38,332 nucleotides of DNA from Desulfovibrio sp. (lineage in GTDB: Bacteria; Desulfobacterota; Desulfovibrionia; Desulfovibrionales; Desulfovibrionaceae). The notes under the pieces were generated by a model that saw only the letters and a list, made by a program, of their open reading frames with translations, searched no databases and was not told the origin of the DNA. Shown in pieces: positions 24,841 through 36,499 of this stretch. Positions within the stretch are counted from its first letter, which is position 1, and each line of letters begins with the position of its first letter. A program made the translations under genes and the position numbers. The DNA lies in NCBI GenBank assembly GCA_031288535.1, contig JAITRF010000149.1, positions 1 through 38,332 on the forward strand. Reading direction: 5' to 3'.

Positions 24841-26154
24841 GTGTCCGTTCAAGGCATGAAAAACATGGCCCTAGTGCCGGAGCTTTGGCCGAAGCTGGGT
24901 TGGACCTTTTTTCTTTTGCTCGCCTTTCGCGTCGGCATCCACGTTCCGGTCCCCGGGGTGGATACGGTGGCCATGGCGGCCTTTTTCCAGCAGGCGCAGA
25001 GTACGCTTTTCGGTGTTTTCGACATGTTTTCCGGGGGAGGATTGCGCAATGTCTCGATTTTCGCTCTGGGCGTAATGCCTTATATTTCCGCCTCCATTAT
25101 CATGCAGCTTTTGCAGGTGCTAAGCCCGGATCTGAAGCGCATGGCCAAGGAGGAAGGCGCATCCGGACGCAAGAAGATCACCCAGTACACGCGCTACGCC
25201 ACCGTGCTTATCACCGTCGTGCAGGGTCTGGGCCTTGCCGTCATGCTGGAAGGCATGACGGGACCGAACGGAGTGCCTATGGTGCCTGAGCCCGGCCTCA
25301 TGTTCCGCTTCGTCACCATCATAACCGTGACCGCAGGCACGATTCTGCTGATGTGGCTGGGCGAGCAGATAACCAGCAAAGGCATAGGCAACGGCATTTC
25401 GCTGATTATTTTCGCGGGCATAGTGGCCGGCATCCCCGGCGCCATGGTGCAGACCTACGCCCTGGCCGGAGACAGCCTCCCTTATGTGGCCCTGCCGATT
25501 ATCGGCGTTTTGATCCTGGTCGTGACGGTCGTGGTCGTTTTCATTGAAAGGGCGCAGCGGCGCATACCCGTCCATTATGCAAAAAGACAGCAGGGCCGGC
25601 GCATGTACGGCGGGCAGACCACGCATCTGCCGTTGCGCCTGAACACGGCCGGGGTTATTCCGCCAATTTTTGCAGGTTCGCTCCTGTATTTTCCCGCCAC
25701 CATCGCCCAGTTTTCCGAAAATCCCTTTTTGCAGAGTTTTTCCGTGTGGTTTTCGCCGTCCACGGTCCTGCACAGCATCTGCTATGTGGCGCTTATCGTC
25801 TTTTTCTGCTATTTTTATACGGCCATAATTTTCGACCCCAAAGACATAGCGGAAAATCTGAAGAAGCAGAACGGTTTTATTCCCGGCATCCGTCCCGGAG
25901 ACAAGACCAGGGAGTACATAGACAACGTCCTGACGCGCATTACCCTGTGGGGGGCCATATACATCAGCCTTATCTGCCTGTTGCCGCAGTTTTTGATCCA
26001 GTATTTCAACCTGCCTTTCTATTTCGGCGGCACCAGCATACTTATCGTCGTCGGTGTGGCCATGGACTTCATGGGACAGGTGAACTCCTACATGATATCC
26101 AGGCAGTACGAAGGATTGTTGGGCAAGGCCAGGATCAGGGGCCGGTTTCAATAG
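24841..26154 (+). CDS. secY: preprotein translocase subunit SecY
   Basis: The 437-residue channel subunit of the Sec translocon has about ten membrane spans. Recognisable parts are IHVPVPGVDT, the plug-region SGGGLRNVSIFALGVMPYISASIIMQLL, the QRRIPVHYAKRQQGRRM cytoplasmic loop that binds SecA, and the end GLLGKARIRGRFQ. The GTG start at 24841 lies 3 bases after rplO. Its stop shares one base with the map GTG (TAGTG). Confidence 0.98.
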   Translation: MSVQGMKNMALVPELWPKLGWTFFLLLAFRVGIHVPVPGVDTVAMAAFFQQAQSTLFGVFDMFSGGGLRNVSIFALGVMPYISASIIMQLLQVLSPDLKRMAKEEGASGRKKITQYTRYATVLITVVQGLGLAVMLEGMTGPNGVPMVPEPGLMFRFVTIITVTAGTILLMWLGEQITSKGIGNGISLIIFAGIVAGIPGAMVQTYALAGDSLPYVALPIIGVLILVVTVVVVFIERAQRRIPVHYAKRQQGRRMYGGQTTHLPLRLNTAGVIPPIFAGSLLYFPATIAQFSENPFLQSFSVWFSPSTVLHSICYVALIVFFCYFYTAIIFDPKDIAENLKKQNGFIPGIRPGDKTREYIDNVLTRITLWGAIYISLICLLPQFLIQYFNLPFYFGGTSILIVVGVAMDFMGQVNSYMISRQYEGLLGKARIRGRFQ

Positions 26155-26945
26155 TGCAGAAATTTCGCGGAATATTTCTCAAGAACGAAAATGAGCTTGC
26201 GCTTATGCGTGAAGCCAACCGCATAGGCGTGAGCATACTTGACGCCATATGCGCGGAAGTTCGGGCAGGGGTGGCGACCATACGTTTTGAGGAAATCGCC
26301 CAGGATCTCTGCCGCGCCAGCAATGTGCGGCCGGCTTTTCACGGCTACGACGGGTTTCCCTTTGCCGTTTGCTGCTCTGTGAATGAAGAAGTGGTGCATG
26401 GTTTTCCATCCGCTACGCGCCTGCTGCGCGAAGGCGATATAGTCAGCTTTGATTTCGGCGTGATTTATGAGGGATTTTACAGCGACTGCGCGCGCACTCT
26501 GGGGGTGGGAGAGATTTCCGTGCAGGCGCGCCGGCTGATCCGGGTCACGGAAGAATGCCTGGCTCTGGGCATAGCCGAGGCGCGCCCCGGCCGTTATCTG
26601 CAGGATATTTCCCGCTCCGTGCAAAGCCATGCCGAAAAAAACGGCTATGCGGTGATCAAGCGTTTCGTGGGACACGGGGTAGGGCGCAAGCTGCACGAGA
26701 AACCGGAAATTCCGAACTTTGAGGCCGGCAGCCTGTATCCCTTGCCCCTGAAAGCCGGAATGGTTTTGGCCATAGAACCGATGCTGGCCCTCGGGACCTG
26801 CGAGGTGGATATCCTGCCCGACAAATGGACGGCTGTGACCAAAGACCGCAAGCTCGCCGCCCATTGTGAGCATTCCGTCGCCGTGACTTCACACGGCCCG
26901 GAGATTTTGAGCCTTCCGGCTGGAAAAGGGCACGTGCCGCTTTGA
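26154..26945 (+). CDS. map: methionine aminopeptidase, type I
   Basis: The 263-residue metalloenzyme removes N-terminal methionine from new proteins. The metal ligands are visible: two Asp in [17 protein letters not shown], His in [15 protein letters not shown], Glu in LAIEPMLA and Glu in AHCEHSVAV. The HGFP segment (EEVVHGFPS) is also conserved. Start is GTG 26154, overlapping the secY stop by one base; the family N-terminus begins there. It lies directly upstream of the rpmJ promoter. Confidence 0.96.
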   Translation: MQKFRGIFLKNENELALMREANRIGVSILDAICAEVRAGVATIRFEEIAQDLCRASNVRPAFHGYDGFPFAVCCSVNEEVVHGFPSATRLLREGDIVSFDFGVIYEGFYSDCARTLGVGEISVQARRLIRVTEECLALGIAEARPGRYLQDISRSVQSHAEKNGYAVIKRFVGHGVGRKLHEKPEIPNFEAGSLYPLPLKAGMVLAIEPMLALGTCEVDILPDKWTAVTKDRKLAAHCEHSVAVTSHGPEILSLPAGKGHVPL

Positions 26946-26982
26946 ATGCCGGGTGTATCGTTTCTGCCGAAGAAACATTGTA

Positions 26983-27011
26983 TTGACAGAAAAGCGAAAA
27001 AGAAATATAAA
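26983..27011 (+). promoter_or_regulatory. near-consensus sigma70 promoter for the rpmJ-rplQ (alpha) operon
   Basis: TTGACA (26983-26988) is a perfect -35. After exactly 17 bases comes TATAAA (27006-27011, 5 of 6). Transcription would start near 27018, about 50 bases before rpmJ. It sits in the 121-base map-rpmJ gap and provides independent expression of rpmJ, rpsM, rpsK, rpsD, rpoA and rplQ. Confidence 0.8.
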
Positions 27012-27066
27012 GTTATGTTCAGGCGCGGACACGGGTCCGTGCTCACGAAGCAAAGCGGAGCGAGCC

Positions 27067-27180
27067 ATGAAAGTAAGACCTTCAATCAAGAGGATGTGCC
27101 CCAAATGCAAGGTGATCCGTCGCCACGGCATTTTGCGGGTTCTTTGCGAAAACCCCAGGCACAAGCAGCGCCAAGGCTAG
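27067..27180 (+). CDS. rpmJ: 50S ribosomal protein L36, zinc type
   Basis: The 37-residue L36 begins [21 protein letters not shown] and ends with the family segment [13 protein letters not shown]. Its zinc ligands are the cysteines of CPKC, a third cysteine in LCEN and the following histidine. This is the zinc-binding (C+) form. ATG 27067 is the family start. rpsM begins 17 bases later. Confidence 0.96.
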   Translation: MKVRPSIKRMCPKCKVIRRHGILRVLCENPRHKQRQG

Positions 27181-27197
27181 GCGGGCAGGAGAATTAG

Positions 27198-27566
27198 ATG
27201 GCCAGGATCGCCGGAGTTGATTTGCCGAGAGGCAAAAGGTCCGATATCGCCCTTACTTATATTTTCGGTATCGGCCGCGCCAGCGCGCTGAAGATTTTGG
27301 ACAGCGCCGGTATAAACTGGGTGCGCGGCATAGATGAGCTTTCCTCCGAGGAAATCAACGAAATCCGCAAGGAAATCGAACAGAATCACAAGGTGGAAGG
27401 CGACTTGCGCCGTGAGACGGGATCAAGCGTGAAGCGGCTGATGGATATAGGATGCTACCGCGGCCTGCGCCATCGCAAAGGTTTGCCGGCCAGGGGGCAG
27501 CGCACGCACACCAACGCGCGTACCCGGAAAGGCCCGCGCCGCGGGGCCGCTCCCAAGAAAAAATAA
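27198..27566 (+). CDS. rpsM: 30S ribosomal protein S13
   Basis: The 122-residue S13 is in the 30S head and contacts P-site tRNA and L5. It starts [19 protein letters not shown] and ends with the basic tail [21 protein letters not shown] (about residues 93-113). rpsK follows after 42 bases. Confidence 0.98.
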   Translation: MARIAGVDLPRGKRSDIALTYIFGIGRASALKILDSAGINWVRGIDELSSEEINEIRKEIEQNHKVEGDLRRETGSSVKRLMDIGCYRGLRHRKGLPARGQRTHTNARTRKGPRRGAAPKKK

Positions 27567-27608
27567 TCCGCGCCATCCCGGCGCCAACCATAACCTTCGG
27601 GATCTGAC

Positions 27609-27998
27609 ATGGCCAAAGCCAGACGCACGGTAAAAAAGAAAGAGAAGAAGAATGTTCCGGTGGGCCTCGCCCATATTCAGGCCTCGTTCAACAATACCAT
27701 AATCACTTTTACCGACACCAGGGGCAATGCCGTGGCTTGGGCCAGCGCCGGGCAGGCTGGTTTCAAAGGTTCGCGCAAGTCCACGCCCTTCGCCGCCCAG
27801 GTGGCTGCCGAGCAGGCCGCGCGCAAGGCGCAGGAACACGGGATGCGCACTGTCGGCATCTATGTGATCGGCCCCGGTTCCGGCCGGGAATCCGCCATGC
27901 GCGCCATCAACAACGTCGGCTTCAAAGTGGCCTTTATCCGGGACGTGACCCCGATTCCCCACAACGGCTGCCGCCCGCCCAAACGGCGCAGGGTATAA
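27609..27998 (+). CDS. rpsK: 30S ribosomal protein S11
   Basis: The 129-residue S11 lies on the platform near the Shine-Dalgarno helix. It shows [35 protein letters not shown] and the end [19 protein letters not shown], all typical. rpsD follows after 43 bases with its own strong ribosome-binding site. Confidence 0.98.
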   Translation: MAKARRTVKKKEKKNVPVGLAHIQASFNNTIITFTDTRGNAVAWASAGQAGFKGSRKSTPFAAQVAAEQAARKAQEHGMRTVGIYVIGPGSGRESAMRAINNVGFKVAFIRDVTPIPHNGCRPPKRRRV

Positions 27999-28041
27999 GG
28001 GTTTTGAGGGAAAATCAATTCGCTCTCTAAGGAGGAGCACC

Positions 28042-28668
28042 TTGGCCAAGTATAATGATTCCAAGTGCCGGTTGTGCCGCCGCGAAGGCGTCAAGCTTAT
28101 GATCAAGGGCGACCGCTGTCATACGGCCAAATGCGCAGTGGAGCGCAGGCCTTATGCGCCCGGCCAGCATGGCCACGCGCGCAAGAAAGTTTCCGATTAC
28201 GCCCTGCAGTTGCGCGAAAAGCAGAAGGTTCGCCGCATCTACGGGGTGCTGGAACAGCAGTTCCACAACTATTTTGTCAAGGCCGACAAGGCCAAGGGCA
28301 TCACCGGGCATAACCTCCTGGTCAGCCTGGAACGCAGGCTGGACAACGTTGTCTACCGTCTGGGCTTCGCCAGTTCCCGTCAGCAGGCCCGGCAGCTTGT
28401 GCGGCACGGCCTGTTTATCATGAACGGGCGCAAAGTCACCATTCCCTCCTTGTTGATCAAGGCCGGGGACGTGGTCGAGGTTCCGGAGAAGCACCGCAAG
28501 ATCGCGGTCTTGTCCGAGGCCGCGCAGGTGATTGCGCGCAGGGGTCTGCCCGGATGGTTGGAGATGGACGGGACCGCCTTTCGCGGCACGGTTCGGGCTT
28601 TGCCGCAGCGCGAAGACATTCAGACGCCGATCAATGAAGACTTGATTGTGGAACTTTATTCCAAGTAA
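28042..28668 (+). CDS. rpsD: 30S ribosomal protein S4, zinc type
   Basis: The 208-residue S4 starts 16S assembly and in E. coli represses the alpha operon. The start is TTG 28042, preceded by a near-perfect aaggaggag. The N-terminus has [11 protein letters not shown] with further cysteines in [12 protein letters not shown], a zinc site absent from E. coli S4. An S4 RNA-binding domain follows ([21 protein letters not shown], then [17 protein letters not shown]). Confidence 0.97.
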   Translation: MAKYNDSKCRLCRREGVKLMIKGDRCHTAKCAVERRPYAPGQHGHARKKVSDYALQLREKQKVRRIYGVLEQQFHNYFVKADKAKGITGHNLLVSLERRLDNVVYRLGFASSRQQARQLVRHGLFIMNGRKVTIPSLLIKAGDVVEVPEKHRKIAVLSEAAQVIARRGLPGWLEMDGTAFRGTVRALPQREDIQTPINEDLIVELYSK

Positions 28669-28690
28669 GGAACGCGAAGCGGGTAGGGAT

Positions 28691-29734
28691 ATGATGTTCA
28701 AACAAGGCGACAGGCTCATAAATTCGCGCAACTGGTCGGAACTGGTCAAACCGGAGCAGGTAACGCGCACCAGCGATCCCGCGGATGCCTCCTACGGACG
28801 CTTTGTCTGCGAGCCGCTGGAGCGCGGCTACGGCACGACCATCGGAAACGCCTTGCGGCGTATCCTGCTGTCTTCGCTGCAGGGCGCGGCTTTTGTTTCC
28901 GTTAAAATAAGCGGCGTGCAGCACGAATTTACCACCATCCCCGGGGTGCTTGAGGATGTGACGGACATCGTCCTCAATCTTAAGCAGGTGCGTATGGTCA
29001 TGGACACGGACGAGCCGCAGCGCGTGTCCCTCAAAGTTTCAAAGCCGGGTGCGGTGTCTGCGGAAAGCCTGGCCTGTACCCAGCACGTGCGTGTAATCAA
29101 CCCCGATCTGCACCTTTTTACGATCACCGATCCCTGCGATGTGGAGATGGAGCTTGAGGTGCACATGGGCAAGGGTTATGTGCCGGCCGACATGCAGGAT
29201 TGTCTGACCGAGGAGATCGGTCTCATTGCCCTGGATGCCAGCTATGCCCCGGTGCGTAAAGTCTCCTACACGGTAGAGCAGGCGCGCGTCGGGCAGATGA
29301 CCAACTATGACCGGCTGATCATTGAAGTCTGGACCGACGGCTCGATTACCCCCGACGATGCGGTGGCCTACAGCGCGAAAATATTGAAGGATCAGCTTTC
29401 CGTCTTCATCAATTTCGACGAACGCATTTCCGGCGAAACTCCGGCCGGCGGGGCGGGCGGCGGAGAGCTTAACGAAAACCTCTTCAAGTCCATCGACGAG
29501 CTGGAACTCTCCGTGCGCGCCACCAACTGCCTCAAGTCGGCCAGTATTGCCCTGGTGGGAGAACTTGTGCAGCGCCAGGAAAACGATATGCTCCGGACCA
29601 AGAATTTCGGCAAGAAATCCCTGGACGAGATTAAGCGGATGCTTTCGGAAATGGGCCTTGATTTCGGTATGAAGATCGAGAATTTCGACAAGAAGTACAA
29701 GGATTGGAAGAGGAAACTGCAAAATGAGGCATAG
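28691..29734 (+). CDS. rpoA: RNA polymerase alpha subunit
   Basis: The 347-residue alpha subunit nucleates RNA polymerase assembly. The N-terminal domain has [20 protein letters not shown] and the dimer region. The C-terminal domain contains [20 protein letters not shown] and [17 protein letters not shown], which contact UP elements and activators. Two consecutive ATG codons exist (28691, 28694); the first is used here, with AGGG just upstream. It overlaps rplQ by 11 bases. Confidence 0.97.
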   Translation: MMFKQGDRLINSRNWSELVKPEQVTRTSDPADASYGRFVCEPLERGYGTTIGNALRRILLSSLQGAAFVSVKISGVQHEFTTIPGVLEDVTDIVLNLKQVRMVMDTDEPQRVSLKVSKPGAVSAESLACTQHVRVINPDLHLFTITDPCDVEMELEVHMGKGYVPADMQDCLTEEIGLIALDASYAPVRKVSYTVEQARVGQMTNYDRLIIEVWTDGSITPDDAVAYSAKILKDQLSVFINFDERISGETPAGGAGGGELNENLFKSIDELELSVRATNCLKSASIALVGELVQRQENDMLRTKNFGKKSLDEIKRMLSEMGLDFGMKIENFDKKYKDWKRKLQNEA

Positions 29735-30152
29735 AAAGTCCGGCCGCAAACTCGGCAGAAATCCCTCGCACAGAAAGGCTCTGCTGCGCAATATGGCCAA
29801 GGCCCTGATTCTTCACAGCCGCATCACCACCACAGAGGCCAAGGCCAAGACCCTGCGCGCCGTTGTCGAGCCCCTGATAACCCTGGCCCTGAAAAATGAC
29901 CTTCACGCGCGCCGTCAGGCGTACCGGGTGCTGGGCGAACACAAGCTGGTGCAAAGGCTTTTTGACGACATCGGTCCCTTGTTCAAAGAGGGAGGGGGCG
30001 GCTATACCCGTGTTGTGAAATATCCTTTGCCGCGCAAAGGCGATGCCGCTCCTCTGGCTTTTATCGAGTTCACCAGGAAACCGGAAGGGACGAACGTGCC
30101 TTCTCCCTTGAAAAAGCCCAAGGCCGCCAAGGAAAACGAGCAATCCGACTAG
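29724..30152 (+). CDS. rplQ: 50S ribosomal protein L17
   Basis: The 142-residue L17 begins [31 protein letters not shown], the classic signature (residues 1-31). The C-terminal segment [25 protein letters not shown] is also conserved, followed by a lysine-rich tail. It is the last gene of the superoperon, converging on folD, with repeat A1 directly after its stop. Confidence 0.97.
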   Translation: MRHRKSGRKLGRNPSHRKALLRNMAKALILHSRITTTEAKAKTLRAVVEPLITLALKNDLHARRQAYRVLGEHKLVQRLFDDIGPLFKEGGGGYTRVVKYPLPRKGDAAPLAFIEFTRKPEGTNVPSPLKKPKAAKENEQSD

Positions 30153-30156
30153 AGCG

Positions 30157-30292
30157 TTACGCTTGAAATGCTTGCGGGCGGGCCTTGCCCGCCCGCAAGC
30201 ATTTCGCTGTCAAGGATTTGCCTGCAAATTCTTGCAGCGGGATTGCCGCAAGACGAATCTGCTTTGCCGGCAAACGACAATCTCAAGCGTAA
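30157..30292 (+). repeat. family A palindromic repeat, copy 1, between rplQ and folD
   Basis: A perfect 19-bp stem (30165-30183 with 30187-30205, loop ctt) is followed by ctgtCAAGGATTT and smaller hairpins such as CTGCAA-attc-TTGCAG. The whole block is enclosed by TTACGCTTGA (30157-30166) and its complement TCAAGCGTAA (30283-30292). It lies between convergent genes and could serve as a bidirectional terminator, but it has no T-tract. Parts recur upstream of metK. Confidence 0.75.
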
Positions 30293-30303
30293 ATTTTACG
30301 GCG

Positions 30304-31158
30304 TCACAGCCGCGCCGCGAAGGCCTGGACGGTGTTGCGCAGCAGCATGGCGATGGTCATGGGACCTATGCCGCCGGGTACCGGGGTCAGGGCTGAGGCA
30401 ATTTTACTCACCGAGGTGAAGTCAGCGTCTCCGCGCAAGCCATTTTCCGTGACGGAGATGCCGATGTCCACCACCACCGCGCCTTTTTTCACCATTTCAC
30501 CGCGTACGGATTCCGGCCTGCCCATGGCCAGAAAGAGAAAATCCGCCTCCCTGAACAGGGCGGCGGCCTTGGGCGTCGCCGAATGGCAGAGCGTGACCGT
30601 GGCGTTGCCCCAGGCGTTTTTCGCGCTGAGCATCACGGACAGGGGTCTGCCGACGATATTGCTGCGCCCCGCCACCACGGCCCGTTTCCCTGCCGGGTTC
30701 AACCCGTAGCGCTTGAGAAGCTCCATGACCCCGGAAGGGGTGCAGGGGCGCAGACCGGGAATGTCCTGAAGAAGGCGGCCCATGTTCACGGGGTGAAAGC
30801 CGTCCACATCCTTGGCCGGGTCGATGCATTCAAGACAGGGGCGGCTGTCCAGGTGACCGGGCAGGGGGAGTTGGAGCAGGATACCGTCGATATCCTGGCG
30901 TCCGTTCAAAGTACGGATGCAGTCAAGCACCTCGTTCTGGGAGGTTTTGGAGGGCAGGCGCAGGGTTTCGGATCGGATGCCGGTTTCCGCGCAGGCGCGC
31001 TCCTTGTTGCGCACGTACGTGTGGGAAGGGGCGTCGTCGCCTACCAGAATGACGGCAAGACCGGGTCCGCGCCCGGTCCCGCCGCGCATTTTTTCCACTT
31101 CAAGGGCCGTTTCCGCCCGTATCGAAGCGGCTACGGCCTTTCCATCCAGCAGGATCAC
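30304..31158 (-). CDS. folD: bifunctional methylenetetrahydrofolate dehydrogenase/cyclohydrolase FolD
   Basis: The 284-residue enzyme interconverts methylene-, methenyl- and formyl-tetrahydrofolate using NADP. It shows the substrate motif SHTYVRNKERACAETGI with the catalytic Tyr and Lys. DGILLQLPLPGHL, AKDVDGFHP and the nucleotide-binding GRSNIVGRPL follow. Start is GTG 31158, immediately after the eno stop (TAG then GTG), so the two are co-transcribed. Confidence 0.96.
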   Translation of the reverse strand: MILLDGKAVAASIRAETALEVEKMRGGTGRGPGLAVILVGDDAPSHTYVRNKERACAETGIRSETLRLPSKTSQNEVLDCIRTLNGRQDIDGILLQLPLPGHLDSRPCLECIDPAKDVDGFHPVNMGRLLQDIPGLRPCTPSGVMELLKRYGLNPAGKRAVVAGRSNIVGRPLSVMLSAKNAWGNATVTLCHSATPKAAALFREADFLFLAMGRPESVRGEMVKKGAVVVDIGISVTENGLRGDADFTSVSKIASALTPVPGGIGPMTIAMLLRNTVQAFAARL

Positions 31159-33316
<2,158 letters not shown>

Positions 33317-33331
33317 TGATTCAAGCCGGGA

Positions 33332-34504
33332 TCAGACCTTCGCCGCGGTTTTGATGTCGGCCGCCGCATCGGTTTTTTCCCAGGTAAATTCCGGATCCTC
33401 GCGGCCGAAGTGTCCGTAGCAGGAGCTTTTCAGGAAAATCGGCCGGATGAGATCAAGGCGTTTTATGATGTGGTAGGGGCGCAGATCGAAAACTTCCTTG
33501 ACCGCCGCAGTCAGCGTCTCGTCCGGGATATGCCCGGTGCCGAGCGAGGAGACCAGCACGGATACAGGACGGGCCAGTCCTATGCAGTAGGCGATCTGCA
33601 CTTCGCATTTTGGGGCCAGGCCGGAGGCCACGACATTTTTTGCTATGTAACGGGCCATGTACGCCCCGGAGCGGTCGACCTTGGAGCAGTCCTTGCCGGA
33701 AAACGCGCCTCCGCCGTGGTGCCCCATGCCCCCGTAAGTATCTTGAATGATTTTGCGTCCGGTAAGCCCGCAGTCGCCCATGGGACCGCCTATTTCAAAG
33801 CGCCCGGTGGTGTTTATGAAAATCTCGCAGTCGTCCTTGTCGAAAATGTCCCGGGGCAGGGTGGGGATGATTATCTTTTCCGTCACGTCGGCGATAATCT
33901 TCTCCTGCTCCACGCCTTTGGCGTGCTGGGTGGAAACGACGACATTGTTGATGCGTACGGGTTTGCCATCTATGTATTCAAAGGAGACCTGGGTTTTCCC
34001 GTCCGGGCGCAGGTAGTCGATCAGGCCTTCCTTGCGCGCCGCTGTGAGCTTTTGCGAGAGCCGGTGCGCCCAATAGATGGGGGAAGGCATGAGCGTCGGG
34101 GTGTCATCGCAGGCAAACCCGAACATCATTCCCTGATCGCCTGCCCCTTGGTCCTCGTTCACGGCGCGGTCCACGCCCTGGGCGATGTCGGGCGACTGTT
34201 TGTCTATGGATGAAATTACGGCGCAGGTCTGCCAGTCGAAGCCCATGTCCGAACTGTTGTAGCCGATGTTGCGGATCGTGCCGCGCACTATTTCCGGCAG
34301 GTCCGCATAGGCTTTGCTGGATATCTCTCCGGCAATGAAGGCCATGCCGGTCGTGACCAGGGTCTCGCAGGCCACGCGCGAGCCGGGGTCTCCGCTCAGC
34401 AAGGCGTCCAGAACCGCATCGGAAATCTGATCCGCCACCTTGTCCGGATGCCCTTCGGTAACGGATTCCGAAGTGAAATAATATTTTCCCTTGGCTGGAA
34501 TCAT
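33332..34504 (-). CDS. metK: S-adenosylmethionine synthetase
   Basis: The 390-residue enzyme makes S-adenosylmethionine from methionine and ATP. Signature parts are [36 protein letters not shown] and the phosphate-binding [22 protein letters not shown] 34504 is preceded by GGGAG with seven-base spacing; an in-frame ATG 30 codons upstream extends through repeat DNA and is rejected. The family A repeat lies in its 5' region. Confidence 0.97.
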   Translation of the reverse strand: MIPAKGKYYFTSESVTEGHPDKVADQISDAVLDALLSGDPGSRVACETLVTTGMAFIAGEISSKAYADLPEIVRGTIRNIGYNSSDMGFDWQTCAVISSIDKQSPDIAQGVDRAVNEDQGAGDQGMMFGFACDDTPTLMPSPIYWAHRLSQKLTAARKEGLIDYLRPDGKTQVSFEYIDGKPVRINNVVVSTQHAKGVEQEKIIADVTEKIIIPTLPRDIFDKDDCEIFINTTGRFEIGGPMGDCGLTGRKIIQDTYGGMGHHGGGAFSGKDCSKVDRSGAYMARYIAKNVVASGLAPKCEVQIAYCIGLARPVSVLVSSLGTGHIPDETLTAAVKEVFDLRPYHIIKRLDLIRPIFLKSSCYGHFGREDPEFTWEKTDAAADIKTAAKV

Positions 34505-34548
34505 AAACGTCTCCCGTTTGAATTTTTTTCGAATGCCTCTATAGCATT

Positions 34549-34614
34549 TTACGTTCGAAACGCTTGCTTGACGGCGAGCAAAGCCAGCCTGCAAGCATTT
34601 CGCGGCAAGGATTT
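34549..34614 (+). repeat. family A palindromic repeat, copy 2, upstream of metK
   Basis: TTACGTTCGAAACGCTTGC (34549-34567) and GCAAGCATTTCGCGGCAAGGATTT (34591-34614, given here in two parts of the same run) correspond to the same parts of copy 1. Copy 1 has TTACGCTTGAAATGCTTGC and GCAAGCATTTCGCTGTC then AAGGATTT. The arms CGAAACGCTTGC and GCAAGCATTTCG pair with one mismatch. Both copies have the same orientation and bracket the metK-folD run. Confidence 0.7.
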
Positions 34615-34669
34615 AAGTGGTACAGCGTGCCAGACTATATCAATAAATCAACATATATGTCTTTATTAT

Positions 34670-34879
34670 TTATACCTGCCTCCGGGCTTTGTCCAGACTT
34701 TTCCCGTCTGCCCTGCGTCCGGCGTAGTATCGATTCCCGAAAAACTCCGCCACATCCGTGCGTTGCCGGAGTTCCTCGTTCAGACGCTCATGCGGATTGT
34801 CGGACCATATCTGACGCCAATTCGTTTTAAAACATGTTCCTCTTCTCAACTTCGGGATGGCCAACGCAATACTGCCCAC
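34670..34879 (-). pseudogene. remnant of an IS256 (Mutator) family transposase
   Basis: On the minus strand WRQIWSDNPHERLNEELRQR followed by TDVAEFFGNR (34819-34730) matches the conserved C-terminal region of IS256-type transposases (WxxxWSNNPxERLNxEIRRRTDVVGIFPNR). After NR the frame is lost: the next residues do not resemble the expected IRLVGAVLxEQ. No N-terminal part or inverted terminal repeats are seen. It is a decayed fragment between the metK repeat and tRNA-Ser. Confidence 0.75.
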
Positions 34880-35041
34880 TCGCGTATGTCAACGTCGTTT
34901 CCGGTATCCGTTGCGTTCATTAGAGCATATATAGCATAAAAGTCAACATACTCTAATCAATGACATTTTACTTGCTCGTTACACGCCGCCATCGAAAAAT
35001 TGCATAAAATCTTTTTATAGAATAAAGTGTTAGACGGCTGC
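34880..35041. other. AT-rich stretch before tRNA-Ser with a possible promoter
   Basis: No gene is seen. A possible tRNA promoter is TTGCAT (35000-35005) and TAAAGT (35023-35028), 17 bases apart, about 14 bases before the mature tRNA. Matches are modest (3 and 4 of 6), so this is weak. Confidence 0.35.
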
Positions 35042-35137
<96 letters not shown>

Positions 35138-35157
35138 AATTTGTTTCAATTCGTTCG

Positions 35158-35205
35158 AGAAAGACCGGAAATCATTTCTAAGAAATGATTTCCGGTCTTT
35201 CTTTT
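35158..35205 (+). terminator. strong rho-independent terminator after tRNA-Ser
   Basis: A perfect 21-bp stem (35158-35178 with 35182-35202) has a three-base loop (taa) and is followed by TTT and G. The stem includes AGACCGGAAATCATTTC. It is a very stable hairpin, 22 bases beyond the tRNA CCA. Confidence 0.85.
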
Positions 35206-35325
35206 GTCCGGCGTCATCGGGTAGAAAACGAAAAAAATCGCCTCTTGTCTGGGTAACTTGATGGATATAAAGCTGAAAGCGAGTTCGGTGGAAAAAGTTA
35301 CCCGCCCAGATAAGGAGGTGGCGTT

Positions 35326-35673
35326 ATGGCCCTGACCATCACCAGTCCGGACAAGGTGGGCAAGTTGCTCCTGGCGATAGAAACCACCATGAACGAGAAA
35401 TGCGGACTGGAAGTTTCTACGGCCTTGCGCATGGCCCCATACGTCTTTCTGCGACCCGGTTCCCTGGTCTGGGGCGAATGGACGAAAATCGATTGGGAAG
35501 CCGCTGAGTGGCGCATCCCCGGCTACAAGATGAAGAACAACAAGCCCCATGTGGTGCCGCTGGCGCGTCAGGTTCTGGAACTGCTGGAAAATTTGCGCAA
35601 GTACACCGGCGAGGGACAGTATCTTTTCCCTTCATGGGGTAAATCCGGCTACCTGAGTACCAATTCGCTGTGA
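35326..35673 (+). pseudogene. truncated P4-type tyrosine recombinase (integrase) fragment
   Basis: The 115-codon fragment matches the middle of P4-like phage integrases. It contains ITSPDKVGKLLLAIE, then ALRMAPYVFLRPGSLVWGEW, with the first catalytic Arg. Next is the beta-strand Lys region YKMKNNKPHVVPLARQ, then GQYLFPSWG. It ends at YLSTNSL and a stop. The HxxR box and the tyrosine nucleophile are missing, so it cannot recombine. A good aaggaggtg site precedes its ATG, so a stub may be translated. Its position just after tRNA-Ser fits the usual int-at-tRNA arrangement. Confidence 0.85.
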
Positions 35674-36309
35674 ATGGCTGCTCCAGTGCCGGGAACCCTG
35701 GGCCGAGCGGGCGAACCATGCCTTGCGTCTGGCCGGGCATGAGAGGCCCGCATCGACCACAGAACTTTGGAAGCTCAGGGCATTGACCGTGCGCCGACAA
35801 CGCACCTTGGGCCGAGTGTCGCGGCGATGGAACGCAAGAGAATTCGCACCATGCGCGGCAACCGGAACCGACAGCGGGAAAGTACGGCTTTGGGAACCGC
35901 GTCCCAGGTCGCGCACAAGCCTGTTCCGGCCCCAACGCTTGAGGAATGTCGGGCCGTCTTGCTGGCTCTCGCCAAGCAGGAACCCGGCAAAATCGACAGC
36001 CATTAGCAGGAACAAATCAAGCCCTATATGGAGTACTTCGCAGAAGCGGAAGACAAGGCCGAAGCCTTTGCTTTCTGCCGGGAACGGATGCAGGCCGACA
36101 TGACTACCGAAGCGCCCCGGCTGAAAGAAATGAGCCGGGAGCTTTCCGAAAGGCTCCGGCGCTTCGGCGGCACCTGGGCCAAACAGGGAGCCTTGCGGCA
36201 GGAAGCTATGAATCATATCCGCCTCGCCCCTGACCGTGAACAGGCTTTCGCGGCCATCACCGGGGAAATGGACAGGGCTTTGGAGAGAAGTCGGGGGCTG
36301 GGGCGGTAA
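35657..36309 (+). pseudogene. decayed MobA/MobL-family relaxase remnant fused to the integrase stub
   Basis: In one frame CEWLLQCREPWAERANHAL followed by RLAGHE ends about 35743. Two extra bases (or one missing) shift into a second frame reading ARIDHRTLEAQGIDRAPTTH and LGPSVAAMERKRIRTMRGNRNRQ. That combination (WAxxxNxAL then AGHxxRIDHRxLEAQGIxRxPTxHLGPxxxAMER) is typical of MobA/MobL relaxases. A TAG at 36004 interrupts the frame, which then continues to 36309. The N-terminal catalytic HUH domain is absent. It is a remnant of a mobilisable plasmid or integrative element. Confidence 0.8.
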
Positions 36310-36499
36310 ACGTCTTGATGAAAACCCACCCACTACAATCGATTGGATGTTTGAATTTTTATTCCCAACAGCAACAAAGAACAAACCTCAATAATTTCTT
36401 AACAACTTTCCAATATCTTTGCCTCTACGAGTCGAGCCCCACAAAGTGTGGAGACTTCCAGGCGTTATGCCTTCACGCATCACCACATTGGAGGATTTT
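36310..36499 (+). other. AT-rich spacer before the MXKDX gene
   Basis: This 190-base region has no gene. It holds the aggagg ribosome-binding site (ggagg at 36490-36494) of the next gene. A promoter is likely but no convincing pair of boxes stands out. Confidence 0.4.

Noticed and set aside
34505-34620. SAM riboswitch upstream of metK
   Set aside because: metK leaders often carry one, but the conserved SAM-I or SAM-II core is not visible; the structure present is the family A palindromic repeat.
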